Source of the DNA: Sandaracinaceae bacterium
Lineage (GTDB): Bacteria; Myxococcota_A; Polyangia; Polyangiales; Sandaracinaceae
Direction: 5' to 3'
NCBI GenBank assembly: GCA_020633195.1
Contig: JACKEC010000016.1
Location: forward strand, 248,001-312,000
DNA length: 64,000 nucleotides
Shown here: piece after piece, positions 19,785 through 29,139 of the stretch
How positions within the stretch are numbered: the stretch's first letter is position 1
Layout: the number at the start of each line of letters is the position of its first letter
Notes under the pieces: generated by a model
Told to the model about the DNA's origin: nothing
The model's input: only the letters and a program-made list of their open reading frames with translations
Database searches by the model: none
Translations under genes and position numbers: made by a program

Positions 19785-20287
19785 TGGTCACGGCCGCCCG
19801 CAGCGCGGTGATCCAGGACGGGCGCGTGCTCGTGGTCGGTGCGCTGCGCGCGCCGACCGTCGCGCCCGTCGACCCGCACCCAGTCGAGGCGCCGGCCACC
19901 CTCGGGGAGCTTCGGGGCGCCCTCGCGGCGCCGCGCGGCGAGCCGTTCGACGCCGCGCTGATCGCCGGCTGGGGCCGCGACGTCGACCTCGTCGGCCTCG
20001 TGTCGGAGGTCCGCCGGGCCGTTCGATCGGGGGGCACCGTGGCCTTCGTCGTGCCCATCCCTCGCGACGGCTGGCGCGGCGCCCGGAGCGCGGTGCTCGC
20101 GATGCTGCGCCGCCAGCGCCCCGTGCCGCTCGAGGAGCTCTGCGGCGCGCTGCTGATGGGCAAGCTCGTCGACGTGCGGGTGCGCCCGATCGAGGGCGCG
20201 GGCGGCTACGCGATCGTCTCCGCCGAGGTCCCGCCGCCGTGGCCGGACGACGTGGAGTCCTCGACCATCCGCCGCTCGGTCACCTGA
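19781..20287 (+). CDS. Hypothetical protein, methyltransferase-like C-terminal fold
   Basis: A 168-residue protein starting in the ATGA overlap with the CorC-type gene (19781; a second ATG follows directly). VSEVRRAVRSGGTVAFVVP and the following strand-helix pattern resemble the second half of a Rossmann methyltransferase, but there is no SAM-binding GxGxG loop. Ala/Arg/Pro rich and without membrane segments. Its tight coupling to the CorC-like protein is the only functional clue. I do not recognise a named family. Confidence 0.6.
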   Translation: MMVTAARSAVIQDGRVLVVGALRAPTVAPVDPHPVEAPATLGELRGALAAPRGEPFDAALIAGWGRDVDLVGLVSEVRRAVRSGGTVAFVVPIPRDGWRGARSAVLAMLRRQRPVPLEELCGALLMGKLVDVRVRPIEGAGGYAIVSAEVPPPWPDDVESSTIRRSVT

Positions 20288-20302
20288 GCGCTCGAGGGAG
20301 GG

Positions 20303-20965
20303 CTACTCCCACTCGACCCAGGTCTGTTCGACCAGGGCGCCGTCCACGCGAGGCGTGATCACGGTGAAGTGCGCGAGGCCGCCCTCGGGGGAGGCGCCGA
20401 CGGAGCCGACGTTGATCACGCGGACGCCCTCGATCTCGCGCTGGAAGGCCACGTGCGACGCGCCGCAGACGACGATGTCCGCGGGGTCGCCCCCGAGCAG
20501 GTGCAGCAGCTCGTCGTCGTCGACGTCGTGCGAGATCTCCGTCGCCGGGTCGAGCGGCGAGCCGTGGACCATCACGATCTCGGAGCCGTCCATCATCGGG
20601 ATCCGGAGCCGCTCGGGGAGGCGCTGCAGGAACATCAGGGCGAGCTCGCCGATGGCGTCCCGGGTCGCCGCGAAGCGCTCGGCCATCGCGCGCTCCTCCT
20701 CGGTGGCCGGCGCGAGGCGATCGGGCGAGAGCTCCACGAGCGCGCTGTCGGCGAGCCCCCGCGTGCACCGCGCGTCCACCTGCTGGAGGCGCTTGAACAC
20801 CTCCACGGGATCGGGCCCCCCGAGGAGCAGATCTCCGGCGACGTAGATCTGCGTGATCATCCGGCGCCGCAGCTCCGCGAGCACCGCGTCGAGCGCGGTC
20901 ACGTTGCCGTGGATGTCGGCCAGGAAGGCCATCGGTGCGTTGGCGGGGCGCGGCTTGTCGCGCAT
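20303..20965 (-). CDS. Metallophosphoesterase (calcineurin-like)
   Basis: A 220-residue calcineurin-like phosphoesterase of the YfcE/MJ0936 kind. Metal ligands: DIHGN (about 17-21), GDLLLGG, MVHGSP, GASHVAF and NVGSVG near the end. The usual GNCD/GNHE motif is replaced by CTRGLAD, so one metal or phosphate contact looks altered. A shorter start at the Met before AFLADIHGN (20932) is possible and would place the first strand at the N-terminus as usual. Cytosolic; a phosphodiesterase or serine/threonine-phosphatase-like activity is expected. Convergent with the CorC pair and divergent from the gene at 21026. Confidence 0.85.
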   Translation of the reverse strand: MRDKPRPANAPMAFLADIHGNVTALDAVLAELRRRMITQIYVAGDLLLGGPDPVEVFKRLQQVDARCTRGLADSALVELSPDRLAPATEEERAMAERFAATRDAIGELALMFLQRLPERLRIPMMDGSEIVMVHGSPLDPATEISHDVDDDELLHLLGGDPADIVVCGASHVAFQREIEGVRVINVGSVGASPEGGLAHFTVITPRVDGALVEQTWVEWE

Positions 20966-21025
20966 CCCGGGACCCTACCGCGCGAACTTGGATCGGCCAT
21001 GTAGGGAAAGGTACGATCTTCGTCG

Positions 21026-21463
21026 ATGCCCCCGCCCATGAAGCCGCCCGCGAGGGCTCGAGGAATCCGGGTCTGGCAGCGCGAGGGGCGCGGCGCCCTG
21101 AGCGCGTCGGCGATCGCCGAGCTCTTCCAGTCCGCGGAGGTGCTCACCGAGGGCAGCCTGGACGAGACCGGGCGCTGGTACGGCTCGATCATGATCTCCT
21201 TCGATCTCGGGATCCTCTCGCGCACCGGCCGCGACGTGGCGGGGCCCGAGGACCTCGACGCGATCGTCGTCGCGATCGAGGGCTCGGTGCGCGTGCGCGT
21301 GCGCGCCCACCGGATCGCGTGCGGAGAGATCTACCGCCGCTTCCCGGACCGCCACGTCGGCACCGCCCAGATCTTCAGCCGATTCCGGCGCGAAGGGGAC
21401 GCCCTGCTGCTGGACATCGACCTCGAGGCGCCTGTCGATCTACCTTCGGTGAGAGAGTCGTGA
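21026..21463 (+). CDS. Hypothetical protein coupled to a MerR-TPR regulator
   Basis: A 145-residue protein of unknown family. ATG at 21026 (MPPPMKPPARARGIRVWQ). The pattern IAELFQSAEVLTEGSLDET, WYGSIMISFDLGIL and EIYRRFPDRHVGTAQIFSRF suggests a small alpha/beta domain; no signal or membrane helix. Its TGA overlaps the GTG of the MerR-TPR gene (GTGA), so the two are translated together and may act together. The 60-base divergent spacer from the metallophosphoesterase gene should hold its promoter. Confidence 0.65.
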   Translation: MPPPMKPPARARGIRVWQREGRGALSASAIAELFQSAEVLTEGSLDETGRWYGSIMISFDLGILSRTGRDVAGPEDLDAIVVAIEGSVRVRVRAHRIACGEIYRRFPDRHVGTAQIFSRFRREGDALLLDIDLEAPVDLPSVRES

Positions 21464-22524
21464 ACGAGGACAACGTCATCCACGTTCGCTTCGGACCGGG
21501 CGGCGGCCGTCGCGTCGACCCGCCCGTCGAGGTCACGGAGGCCAGCGAGGCGCCCGAGGCGCCTGGGGCGATCGAAGCGCCCGCCGCCCCCGACTCGATC
21601 CCGCCGCCGATGTTCGGCCGGGACGCCGTCGGCGAGCCCTACGGCGCGCTCTTCAAGCCCAAGGAGGTCGCGAAGCTCTTCGACCTCCCGCTCGGCCGCC
21701 TCCGCTACTGGGACCGCTCCGGGTTCCTGTCGCCGTCGGGCCGCGTCGGCCGCCGGCGCTTCTACACGTTCCAGGATCTGATCGGGATCCGCGCCGCCAA
21801 GGACCTCCTCGACCAGGGCGCCGCGCTGACCGCGGTTCGCCGCGGGCTCGAGACCCTGCAGCGGTCGCTGCCGCACGTCACGCGCCCGCTCAACGAGCTC
21901 CGCGTGCGCAGCGAGGGCCACGGCGTCGTCGTACATGACGCAAACCGCGTTTACGACGCCGAGACGGGGCAGCTGCAGCTCGACTTCGCCGTCCGCTCGA
22001 TCCGAGACGACGTCGTGCGCGTGCTGCGGCCGCGCGGCGCCGTCGACCCGAAGCTCCGGCAGCAGGCCTACGAGCACTACCTCGAGGGCTGCCGCCTCGA
22101 CGAGGACGAGGCGACCTTCGCGACCGCCGAGCGCGCCTACGCCCGCGCGCTCGAGCTCGACCCCGGCCTCGCCAACGCGCTGACGAACTGGGGCAACCTG
22201 CGCTTCCGGCAGGGCGACGTCGAGGCCGCCACGCGGCTCTACCGGCAGGCGCTCGCCGTCGACCCGGAGCAGCCCGAGGCCCTCTACAACCTGGGCTTCC
22301 TCGCGTTCGAGCGCGGCGAGACGGCGGACGCCTCGTCGCTCTTCGAGCGCGCCGTGGCCCACGATCCCGGCTTCGCGGACGCGCACTTCAACCTCGCGAT
22401 GGCGCTCGAGGAGCAGGGGCAGACCGAAGCCGCGCGCCCGCACTGGCAGACCTACCTCGACCTCGATCCGACCGGGTCGTGGGCCGAGATCGCGAAGAAG
22501 TACCTCTCCGGCAAGTGGCGTTGA
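21460..22524 (+). CDS. MerR-type DNA-binding protein fused to TPR repeats
   Basis: A 354-residue predicted regulator; GTG start at 21460 overlapping the upstream stop. After a 50-residue acidic Pro-rich leader comes a MerR-like winged helix (about 62-135: FKPKEVAKLFDLPLGRLRYW, GRRRFYTFQDLIGIRAAKDL) with the second helix-turn-helix wing. Two strands follow and then three to four TPR units from about 200 to the end (AYARALELDPGLANALTNWG, ALYNLGFLAFERGETADASS). There are no Cys metal-sensing residues, so an effector is not evident; protein binding by the TPRs is the likely input. The domain combination is recurrent in myxobacteria, to my knowledge without a defined role. Confidence 0.85.
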   Translation: MNEDNVIHVRFGPGGGRRVDPPVEVTEASEAPEAPGAIEAPAAPDSIPPPMFGRDAVGEPYGALFKPKEVAKLFDLPLGRLRYWDRSGFLSPSGRVGRRRFYTFQDLIGIRAAKDLLDQGAALTAVRRGLETLQRSLPHVTRPLNELRVRSEGHGVVVHDANRVYDAETGQLQLDFAVRSIRDDVVRVLRPRGAVDPKLRQQAYEHYLEGCRLDEDEATFATAERAYARALELDPGLANALTNWGNLRFRQGDVEAATRLYRQALAVDPEQPEALYNLGFLAFERGETADASSLFERAVAHDPGFADAHFNLAMALEEQGQTEAARPHWQTYLDLDPTGSWAEIAKKYLSGKWR

Positions 22525-22529
22525 GCTAG

Positions 22530-25500
22530 CTACCGCTTGCGGGGCGGCGGGGGCGGCGGGGGAGCGCTCGATCGCCCGGGCAGCTCCTCGAGCTCGTCGA
22601 AGTCGTCGATCTCCTCGAGCTCGTCGTCGAGCTCCTCGACCTCGTCGAGGGGCACGATCTCGCCGAACTCCTCGAGCTCGTCGATGTCCTCGAGCTCCTC
22701 GACCGCGTCGAGGACGTCGTAGGGGACCTCGTCGAACCCGGGCCGGTCGCCGAGCTCGTCGGGCGGGCCGAGGTCGTCGAAGCTCGCGCGGCCCTCCGCC
22801 TCGATCGCCTCGAAGACCTCCTCCTCGGAGCTGTCGAAGGTCTCCGTCTCCCGGTCCTCGATCAGCTCGAGCTCGCCGGTGCCGAGCTCGTCGTGGACCT
22901 CGGCGCCGCCCGCGAGGTCCGCGCGGATCTGCGAGAACACGTCCTCGGCGACCGCGGTGTAGTCGTCCTCGTCGTCGAAGTCGTCGGTGTGCGCGGCCGG
23001 CATCGCGACGGACGCCTCGGCCTTCTGCGCCTCCTCCTCGAGGTACGCCGAGGCGTCGAGCTGCCGCGTCTCGCGCGGCGGCAGGGGCGGGAGCGCCTCC
23101 TCGTCCGACGGCGTCGCGTCGACGACCGGCGGCTCGGGCTCCTCGCGGCGCGGCAGCGCCGGCGGCGCCGGCGGCGGGTTGCTCGCGAGCGCCTCGCCGA
23201 GCTCGCGGAACAGCCCGCTGTCGTACATCGTCTCGGACGACTCCGAGCTCGGCGTCGAGTCCGTCGCGTCCGCGTAGGCCTCTTCGGCGCGCGGCGCTCC
23301 GTCCATGGTCTGATCGTCGAGCGGCCCGATGTCCTCGGCCGACAGGTGCGTGACCTCGCCGACGCCGACCACGTCCGGGTCCACCTGGAGGTCCTCGGAG
23401 ACCAGGTCCTCGGCGAGGATCTCACCGGTGTGCAGCTCCACCGACTCGGGCTCGGGGCGCGGCGCGGGCGAGGCGATCCCGAGGTCCGAGTCGACGGGCC
23501 GACGGCGATCCTCCTCGAGGCGCGCGATCGCCTCCTGCGCCTCCGGGTCGCCGGGGGCGGCCTTGAGGACCTTCTTCCACGCGTCGAGCGCCTCCCACTT
23601 GTTGCGGAGGTCCTCGTCCCACACCCGCGCGACCTTGCGGCGCAGCTCGAGCTTCTCGTCCTCGTCCTCGGTCTTGCGCAAGTCGCGTTGCAGCGCCACG
23701 AGGAGATCCTCGAGCTTGCCCGCCTTGCGGAGCGCGGCGCGGAGCCGCTCGCGCGACTCGGGCCCGTCGCCGGTCACGCTCGAGAGCCGCGTCCACACCT
23801 CGGCCGCCTGCCCGAACAGCCCGAGCTCCTCGAGGAGGTCGCCCCGGCGGCGCAGGAGCCCGGCCGCGGTCTGCTTGTCGAGCGCCTCCTCGACGAGCTG
23901 CGCGAGGTGCCGGTCCAGATCCCCGAGGCGCCGCAGGTGACGCGTGAAGCGATCGAGCTCGTCGAGCACCTCCTCGTGACCCGGCGCGAACGTGGCCGCC
24001 CGCTTGAGGGCCATGAGCGCCGTCTCGTCGTCGCGGAGCTCGGCGTGGAGGATCCGCGAGGCCCGGAGCAGCAGCGTCGCGCCGCCGATCGGGTTCTCCT
24101 CCATGTCGTCGGCGAGCGCCGCGTAGATCTCCACGACGGCCCGCCGGAGCCCCCCCATCGCCGCGGGGCGCTCGTCGAGCGCCTTCGCGATCGCCTCCAC
24201 CACGTCGGCGAGCTCGGGGGTGCGCACGGTCAGCGCGATCGCGAGCGCGAAGTAGTGCGTCGCCCGATCCCTGTCGCCGAGGGTGCTCTCGCAGAGGCGC
24301 GCGGACCGCAGCAGCGCCTCGACGCGCCCTTCGTCGTCGGTCGCCGTGGACTTGCGCTTGTCGTACGTGATCAGGAGCTCTTCGGCGCGCCCCGCGATCG
24401 GCGCGCGCTCCTCGGCGAGCGCGAGCACCTCGTCGTCGAGCGGGAGCAGCGCGCACGCGCGCAGCGTCTGGTCGAGCGAGGCCCCCGGGTCGCTCTCGAA
24501 CAGCCGATCCGCGTGGCGGAGCAGCAGGTCGACCTTCGCCTCCGCGGACTCGGCGCGCCGGATGAGCGTCTCGTAGACCTGCCCGAGCCGCGGCCACGCG
24601 TCCCCGGCGCTCGCGAGGCGATCCGCCTCGTCGAGGAAGCTCGTGTCCGTGATGTCGATCGCGAAGGCGCGCAGCACCGCCTCGAGCGCGCGCTCGAGGT
24701 CCTTGAGGTACGTCTCGTAGACGCCGGCCGCCTTCATCCACGCGGCCGCCTGATCGGTGGGCGACAACGCGGTCTGCGCCATCGACACGTACATCTCGGC
24801 GAGGCGCTCGCCCGCCGACGCGCCGCGGGCCAGGTCGCGCAGATCTTCCTCGGCGCCCTCGTCGCCGTCCTCTCGGATGCGCGGCTCGAGGCGCTCCCAG
24901 GCTCCGTCGATGTCGCCGAGCTGCCGGTACGCCACGCGCGCGGCGCGGCGGGTCAGCTCGGAGGCCTCGGCCTCGTCTCCCGCGAGCCCGGCGAGGGAGT
25001 CGAGCGCGGCGGTGAGGTCGGCCCAGCGGCTCGCGTTCTCGAGCAGCGGGACGAGCCGCTCGAGCGGCTCGGGGTCCGCGAGGTCGGCGTCGCCCCACGC
25101 GTAGAGGGCCTCGATCGCCTTGTCGAGCTGCGGCACCTCGGCCTCGTGCAGCTCGGCGAGCCGGCGCGCGACGGGGACGCGCAGCCCCGGATCCTCGACG
25201 ACCTCGAGCTGGCGCCACAGCGCCTCGGCGAGGCCGGCGAGGTCGCGGGTGAGCTCGCACAATGCGGCGAGGCGCTGCAGCGCGGCGACGTGGTCGGCCT
25301 GGATCGCGACGACCTCGCGCAGCACGCCGATCGCCTCGGCGGGTCGGTCGAGCTGGTCGGCGAGCAGCAGCCCGCGCTCCCACAGCATGTCGCGCCGCTC
25401 GAAGTCGTCCGGGACGATCTTCACGAGCCGCGCGAGCACGTCGACGAGCCCTTCGGCGTCGTCCTTCCGCGTCGTGTGTCGCTGCAGGAAGCGGAGCGCC

Positions 25501-27893
25501 TCCTCGTCCTCGCCCGCCTGGAGCACCTCGACCCACGCCTCGGCCGCGCCGTCGTCGTTGCCGACCGAGTCCGCGAGCGTGCGGGCGATGCGCCGGTAGA
25601 GCTCGGAGCGGCGCGTCGGATCGTCCTCGCGGTTCGCGGTGCTGCGCAGGAGGACCACCAGGTCCTTGAACCGCTCGGAGCGCTCGTAGACCTCGCAGAG
25701 CCGGTCGAGCACGCCCGGCTCGCTGGGCGCGAGCTCCAGCGCCCGCGTGTAGAGCTCGGCGGCTCGAGGCAAGTCGTTGAGGGACTGGTCGGCGATGCCG
25801 CCCATCCGGACGAGGACCGCGCCGCGCTCGGCCTCCGCGATGATCTCGACCTTGTACGAGAGCGTGGAGAGGAGCCGCTCGTGCATCCCGGAGGCCTCGT
25901 CGATCGCCTCCATGTGGGACAGCGCGTCGAGGTCGGTCGGGTTCTCGTCGAGGATCTGCGCCCACGCATCGAACGCGCCCTCGTCGTCGCCGACGTGGTC
26001 CTCCAGGATCGACGCGAGCAGCCGGAGCAGCGCCGAGCGGTCGGGCCCGACCGTCGCGTCGATGCGCTGGCGCAAGAGCGGGATCGCCTCGAGGTAGGCG
26101 CCCGCGCGGACGAGCGCGTCGCCGAGCGCGTCCCGCGCGCCGAGGTCTCCGGGGACCAGGTCGCGCAGGTGGCGCAGGGCCACGATGGCGGACTCGAGAT
26201 CCTCGCGCCGGTCGCGGTGCAGCACCGCGAGCTGCCTGTAGATCTCCGCCTTCGGCTCGGGCTCGGTGTGCGAGAGGGCCTCGCGCTCGAGCACCTCCAC
26301 GAGGTCGTCCCAGCGCTCCGTCTGCGAGAAGAGCCGCTTGAGCGAGGTCCTCGCCTCCACGTCCGACGGGTCGAGCGCCGCGACGCCGCGCCACGCGCTG
26401 ATCGCGCCGTCGAGGTCGCCCATGCGGCCCTCGCTGATCGACGCGACCTGCTTGAGCCGGAGCTTGCGCTCCTCGGCGCTCGAGCCGCTGATCCGCGACG
26501 CCGACAGCAGCGCGTCCCGATAGAGCGTGTAGTCGCCGGTCTCGCGCGCCGACGAGTCCAGCACGTGGATCGCCTCCGGGTCGCCCGGCTCGACGTCCAG
26601 GATCTGCTTGGCGAAGCGCGCCGCCTGCGCGAGGTCGCCTCTGTCGCGCAGCGCCGCCACCAGCTCGCGCAGCCGCGGCACCCGCTTCTCGGGCGACAGC
26701 CCCTGCGCGGCCACGCCGAGCGCGCGCACGACGTCGTCCTCGCGGCCGACCTGGCGGTAGAGCGTGACGAGGTGCTCGGCCGCCTCCGCGTCGCCTTCGT
26801 CGAGGAGCCACTCGAGGCACGTGATCGCGTAGTCGACCTGCCCCGCGTCGAGGTAGGCCTGCGCGAGCTGCTTGCGGCGGTACGCGGCCTCGGGGCGCGA
26901 CGGCGCGTGCGCGAGGTACGCGACCCAGCGGGCCGGGAGGCGAGGGCGCTGGCGAAGCTCGTCGCAGTAGCGCTCGTAGAGCGACATCGCGCCGTCGTGA
27001 TCGGGCCGGGCGTCGAGCGCCTGCTCGAGGAGCGTGAGCGCGCGGTCCGCGGAGACCTGCTGCGCCATCTGGTAGAGCAGGTCCGCCGCGCGGTGCCGGT
27101 CCGACGCCGCGACGTGCTCGTCCTTGGTGCGGTTGGCGCGGGTCAGGTAGACGCGCGCGAGGTCCGTCATGACCTCGACGTCGCCGGGCTGCTCCGCGAG
27201 CGCTCGCTTGAGCGCGAGGGCCGCGCCCTCGGGGTCGTCGAGCTTGTCCGAGCGGAGGTGCGCGAGCTCTCGCCAGAGCGCGAGCTTGCGGCCTTTGTCG
27301 AGCTCCGCCTTCGCTTCCTTCTCGAGGAGCGTCGCGGCGGCCTTCATGTTGCCGGCGGCCCTGTAGATCTCGCGGGCCGCGTAGATCGCGGCGACGAAGC
27401 TCGGGTCGAGGTCGAAGGCCTTCTTGTAGTGGTTGACCGCCTTGTCGACGCGGGAGAACCGGTGCTCCCAGATCTCGCCGAGCTGGTGGTAGAGCAGCGC
27501 GACGTCGCGGGGGTCGGCGCCGGCCGTCGCGAGCGCGGCGCCCTGCTTCTCGAGCAGCTCGGCGAGGCGGCGCGTCTCGCCGGAGTCCTCGAAGAGCCCG
27601 CGCAGCCGCAGGAACGCGTCCGGGTGCCGCGGGTCGAGCGACAGCGTCCGTTGATACATCCGGATCGCGCGCTCTCGATCCGCGAGGGCTCCGAGCACGA
27701 GCTCCCCGGCCTCGTAGATCGCCTGGGCCGCGGCGGCCGGATCGCGCGACCGACCCGCCCACCCCTCGAGCAGGTTCGCGAGCGACGCGTAGTCCCCGAT
27801 CCGCTGGTAATGGGCGCGGAGCGCCGCGAACGCTTCCGAGTCGTTCGGGTTACGGCGCAGGCGCGCGATCAGCTCTTGCGCAGTGGCGTCCAT
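22530..27893 (-). CDS. Very large TPR-repeat protein with acidic C-terminal tail
   Basis: A 1787-residue protein. ATG at 27893 (MDATAQELIARLRRNP); the upstream in-frame extension is shorter and less plausible. Residues 1 to about 1460 are continuous helical repeats of the TPR type (LFxxxGxxxEAIxxYxxALxLxP pattern, e.g. AIRMYQRTLSLDPRHPDAFL, KAVNHYKKAFDLDPSFVAAI). The last 320 residues are acidic and low-complexity, ending in PPPPPPPRKR. No signal peptide or enzymatic domain is seen, so a scaffold for protein assemblies is the best guess. The adjacent MerR-TPR gene converges on it; its own neighbour at 27966 is the DUF2203 gene, possibly transcribed just upstream. Confidence 0.85.
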   Translation of the reverse strand: MDATAQELIARLRRNPNDSEAFAALRAHYQRIGDYASLANLLEGWAGRSRDPAAAAQAIYEAGELVLGALADRERAIRMYQRTLSLDPRHPDAFLRLRGLFEDSGETRRLAELLEKQGAALATAGADPRDVALLYHQLGEIWEHRFSRVDKAVNHYKKAFDLDPSFVAAIYAAREIYRAAGNMKAAATLLEKEAKAELDKGRKLALWRELAHLRSDKLDDPEGAALALKRALAEQPGDVEVMTDLARVYLTRANRTKDEHVAASDRHRAADLLYQMAQQVSADRALTLLEQALDARPDHDGAMSLYERYCDELRQRPRLPARWVAYLAHAPSRPEAAYRRKQLAQAYLDAGQVDYAITCLEWLLDEGDAEAAEHLVTLYRQVGREDDVVRALGVAAQGLSPEKRVPRLRELVAALRDRGDLAQAARFAKQILDVEPGDPEAIHVLDSSARETGDYTLYRDALLSASRISGSSAEERKLRLKQVASISEGRMGDLDGAISAWRGVAALDPSDVEARTSLKRLFSQTERWDDLVEVLEREALSHTEPEPKAEIYRQLAVLHRDRREDLESAIVALRHLRDLVPGDLGARDALGDALVRAGAYLEAIPLLRQRIDATVGPDRSALLRLLASILEDHVGDDEGAFDAWAQILDENPTDLDALSHMEAIDEASGMHERLLSTLSYKVEIIAEAERGAVLVRMGGIADQSLNDLPRAAELYTRALELAPSEPGVLDRLCEVYERSERFKDLVVLLRSTANREDDPTRRSELYRRIARTLADSVGNDDGAAEAWVEVLQAGEDEEALRFLQRHTTRKDDAEGLVDVLARLVKIVPDDFERRDMLWERGLLLADQLDRPAEAIGVLREVVAIQADHVAALQRLAALCELTRDLAGLAEALWRQLEVVEDPGLRVPVARRLAELHEAEVPQLDKAIEALYAWGDADLADPEPLERLVPLLENASRWADLTAALDSLAGLAGDEAEASELTRRAARVAYRQLGDIDGAWERLEPRIREDGDEGAEEDLRDLARGASAGERLAEMYVSMAQTALSPTDQAAAWMKAAGVYETYLKDLERALEAVLRAFAIDITDTSFLDEADRLASAGDAWPRLGQVYETLIRRAESAEAKVDLLLRHADRLFESDPGASLDQTLRACALLPLDDEVLALAEERAPIAGRAEELLITYDKRKSTATDDEGRVEALLRSARLCESTLGDRDRATHYFALAIALTVRTPELADVVEAIAKALDERPAAMGGLRRAVVEIYAALADDMEENPIGGATLLLRASRILHAELRDDETALMALKRAATFAPGHEEVLDELDRFTRHLRRLGDLDRHLAQLVEEALDKQTAAGLLRRRGDLLEELGLFGQAAEVWTRLSSVTGDGPESRERLRAALRKAGKLEDLLVALQRDLRKTEDEDEKLELRRKVARVWDEDLRNKWEALDAWKKVLKAAPGDPEAQEAIARLEEDRRRPVDSDLGIASPAPRPEPESVELHTGEILAEDLVSEDLQVDPDVVGVGEVTHLSAEDIGPLDDQTMDGAPRAEEAYADATDSTPSSESSETMYDSGLFRELGEALASNPPPAPPALPRREEPEPPVVDATPSDEEALPPLPPRETRQLDASAYLEEEAQKAEASVAMPAAHTDDFDDEDDYTAVAEDVFSQIRADLAGGAEVHDELGTGELELIEDRETETFDSSEEEVFEAIEAEGRASFDDLGPPDELGDRPGFDEVPYDVLDAVEELEDIDELEEFGEIVPLDEVEELDDELEEIDDFDELEELPGRSSAPPPPPPPRKR

Positions 27894-27965
27894 GCACGCA
27901 TCCCCGTCGGGGCGCGCGAAACGTACCACGAGGTCGTGCCGGGATTGTAACCCACGCGCGCGCGA

Positions 27966-28457
27966 TCATTCTCTAGGGGCCAGGAGCTGCCTCGCGCGAA
28001 AGAAGCGGTGCCCCTCGATCGGCTGCCGGCCCACGTAGCCGGTGTCCTTGTCGTGCCAGTGGCGGATCGCTCGCTCGCCGAGCTGCCAGCAGAGCCAGAC
28101 GTCCCGCTGGCCGTCCATCACGGAGCGGAAGTCGATCCGACCGCGCTCGATGTCGCGCACCGCGATCCCGAGCGCCTCGAGGGCGCGGGCCTCCGCGAGC
28201 GCCGCCTCCGCGAGGGACGACGCGAGCGCCAGATCCGCCGCCAGCGCGGGGTCGTGGGCGACCGACGCGGGGTCGGGTAGCTGCCCCGGCTCGGCCGGTC
28301 GGACGCCCGCCTCGGCGAGGCGGCGGGCGATCCGACGCGCCGCCGCCACGAGCTGCGTGGTGCGCATGAAAGCCGCCGTGACCTGGGGGATCAGGGCGTT
28401 GGCCTCCTCGAGCGTGAAGGTCCGAGACACGCCGAATTCGTAACGCCGGCCGGCCAC
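27966..28457 (-). CDS. DUF2203-family protein
   Basis: A 163-residue helical cytosolic protein. RTFTLEEANALIPQVTAAF near the N-terminus and DVWLCWQLGERAIRHWHDKD ... YVGRQPIEG at the C-terminus are the conserved ends of the DUF2203 family; the middle is an Ala-rich helix. Function of the family is unknown. It is divergent from pdxH with a 54-base spacer and lies 72 bases upstream of the giant TPR gene on the same strand. Confidence 0.85.
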   Translation of the reverse strand: MAGRRYEFGVSRTFTLEEANALIPQVTAAFMRTTQLVAAARRIARRLAEAGVRPAEPGQLPDPASVAHDPALAADLALASSLAEAALAEARALEALGIAVRDIERGRIDFRSVMDGQRDVWLCWQLGERAIRHWHDKDTGYVGRQPIEGHRFFRARQLLAPRE

Positions 28458-28511
28458 AAATCAACCTTTGGATCCGTGACGCTCGGGCGCCGGGAGCGCA
28501 TACCTGGTCTC

Positions 28512-29099
28512 GTGAACGAGACCGACCCCATCGCGCTGTTCCTCGACGCTCGGGCGCGGGCCGTCGCCGCCGGCTCCCCCTTCGACGGCACCGCCGCCGT
28601 GCTCGCCACGGCGTCCCTCGACGCGGCGCCCTCGGTGCGCTGGGTCCTCGTGAAGGAGGTCGGGCCCGAGGGCTTCCACGTCTACACGAGCTACGGCAGC
28701 CGCAAGGCCGCCGAGCTCGAGCAGAACCCGCGGGCCGCGCTCGCGATGCACTGGCCCGAGATCGGCGAGCAGTACCGGGTCGAGGGGCCGGTGGAGCGCG
28801 CGAGCGCCGAGCGCAGCGACGCCTACTTCGCCTCGCGACCCCGCGAGAGCCAGATCGGCGCCTGGGCCAGCCCGCAGAGTCAGCCCATCGCGTCCCGCGA
28901 CGATCTGCTCGCGAGGGTCCGCGAGCTCGAGGCGCGGTTCGAGGGGAGCCCCGTGCCCCGACCCCCGGAGTGGGGCGGTTTCGTGCTGCGTCCGCTGCGG
29001 ATCGAGCGCTGGGTCAACGGCGCCGCGCGCCTCCACGATCGCTGGGTCTTCGAGCGTCAGGGCGACGGGCCGTGGAAGGTCTCTCGGCTCGCGCCGTAA
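28512..29099 (+). CDS. pdxH: Pyridoxamine 5'-phosphate oxidase-like protein
   Basis: Cytosolic FMN enzyme oxidising pyridoxamine or pyridoxine 5'-phosphate to pyridoxal 5'-phosphate. I chose the GTG at 28512 (195 residues, typical length). Matching segments: ASLDAAPSVRWVLVKEVG, YTSYGSRKAAELEQNPRAAL, the EQYRVEGPVER phosphate-binding stretch, RESQIGAWASPQSQPI, WGGFVLRPLRIERWV and RLHDRWVFER at the C-terminus. It is compact and complete. Vitamin B6 cofactor is used by ArgD in this window, but no operon link exists. Confidence 0.9.
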   Translation: MNETDPIALFLDARARAVAAGSPFDGTAAVLATASLDAAPSVRWVLVKEVGPEGFHVYTSYGSRKAAELEQNPRAALAMHWPEIGEQYRVEGPVERASAERSDAYFASRPRESQIGAWASPQSQPIASRDDLLARVRELEARFEGSPVPRPPEWGGFVLRPLRIERWVNGAARLHDRWVFERQGDGPWKVSRLAP

Positions 29100-29139
29100 T
29101 TGGAAGGAACCTCGAGCCCCCGAGGTTGTCGGAGGTCCA

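Noticed and set aside
22893..27950. Plus-strand open frame of about 1685 codons opposite the giant TPR gene
   Set aside because: It is Arg/Val/Asp-rich, without domains or start context, and mirrors the minus-strand TPR gene; long stop-free antisense frames are expected in very GC-rich DNA.
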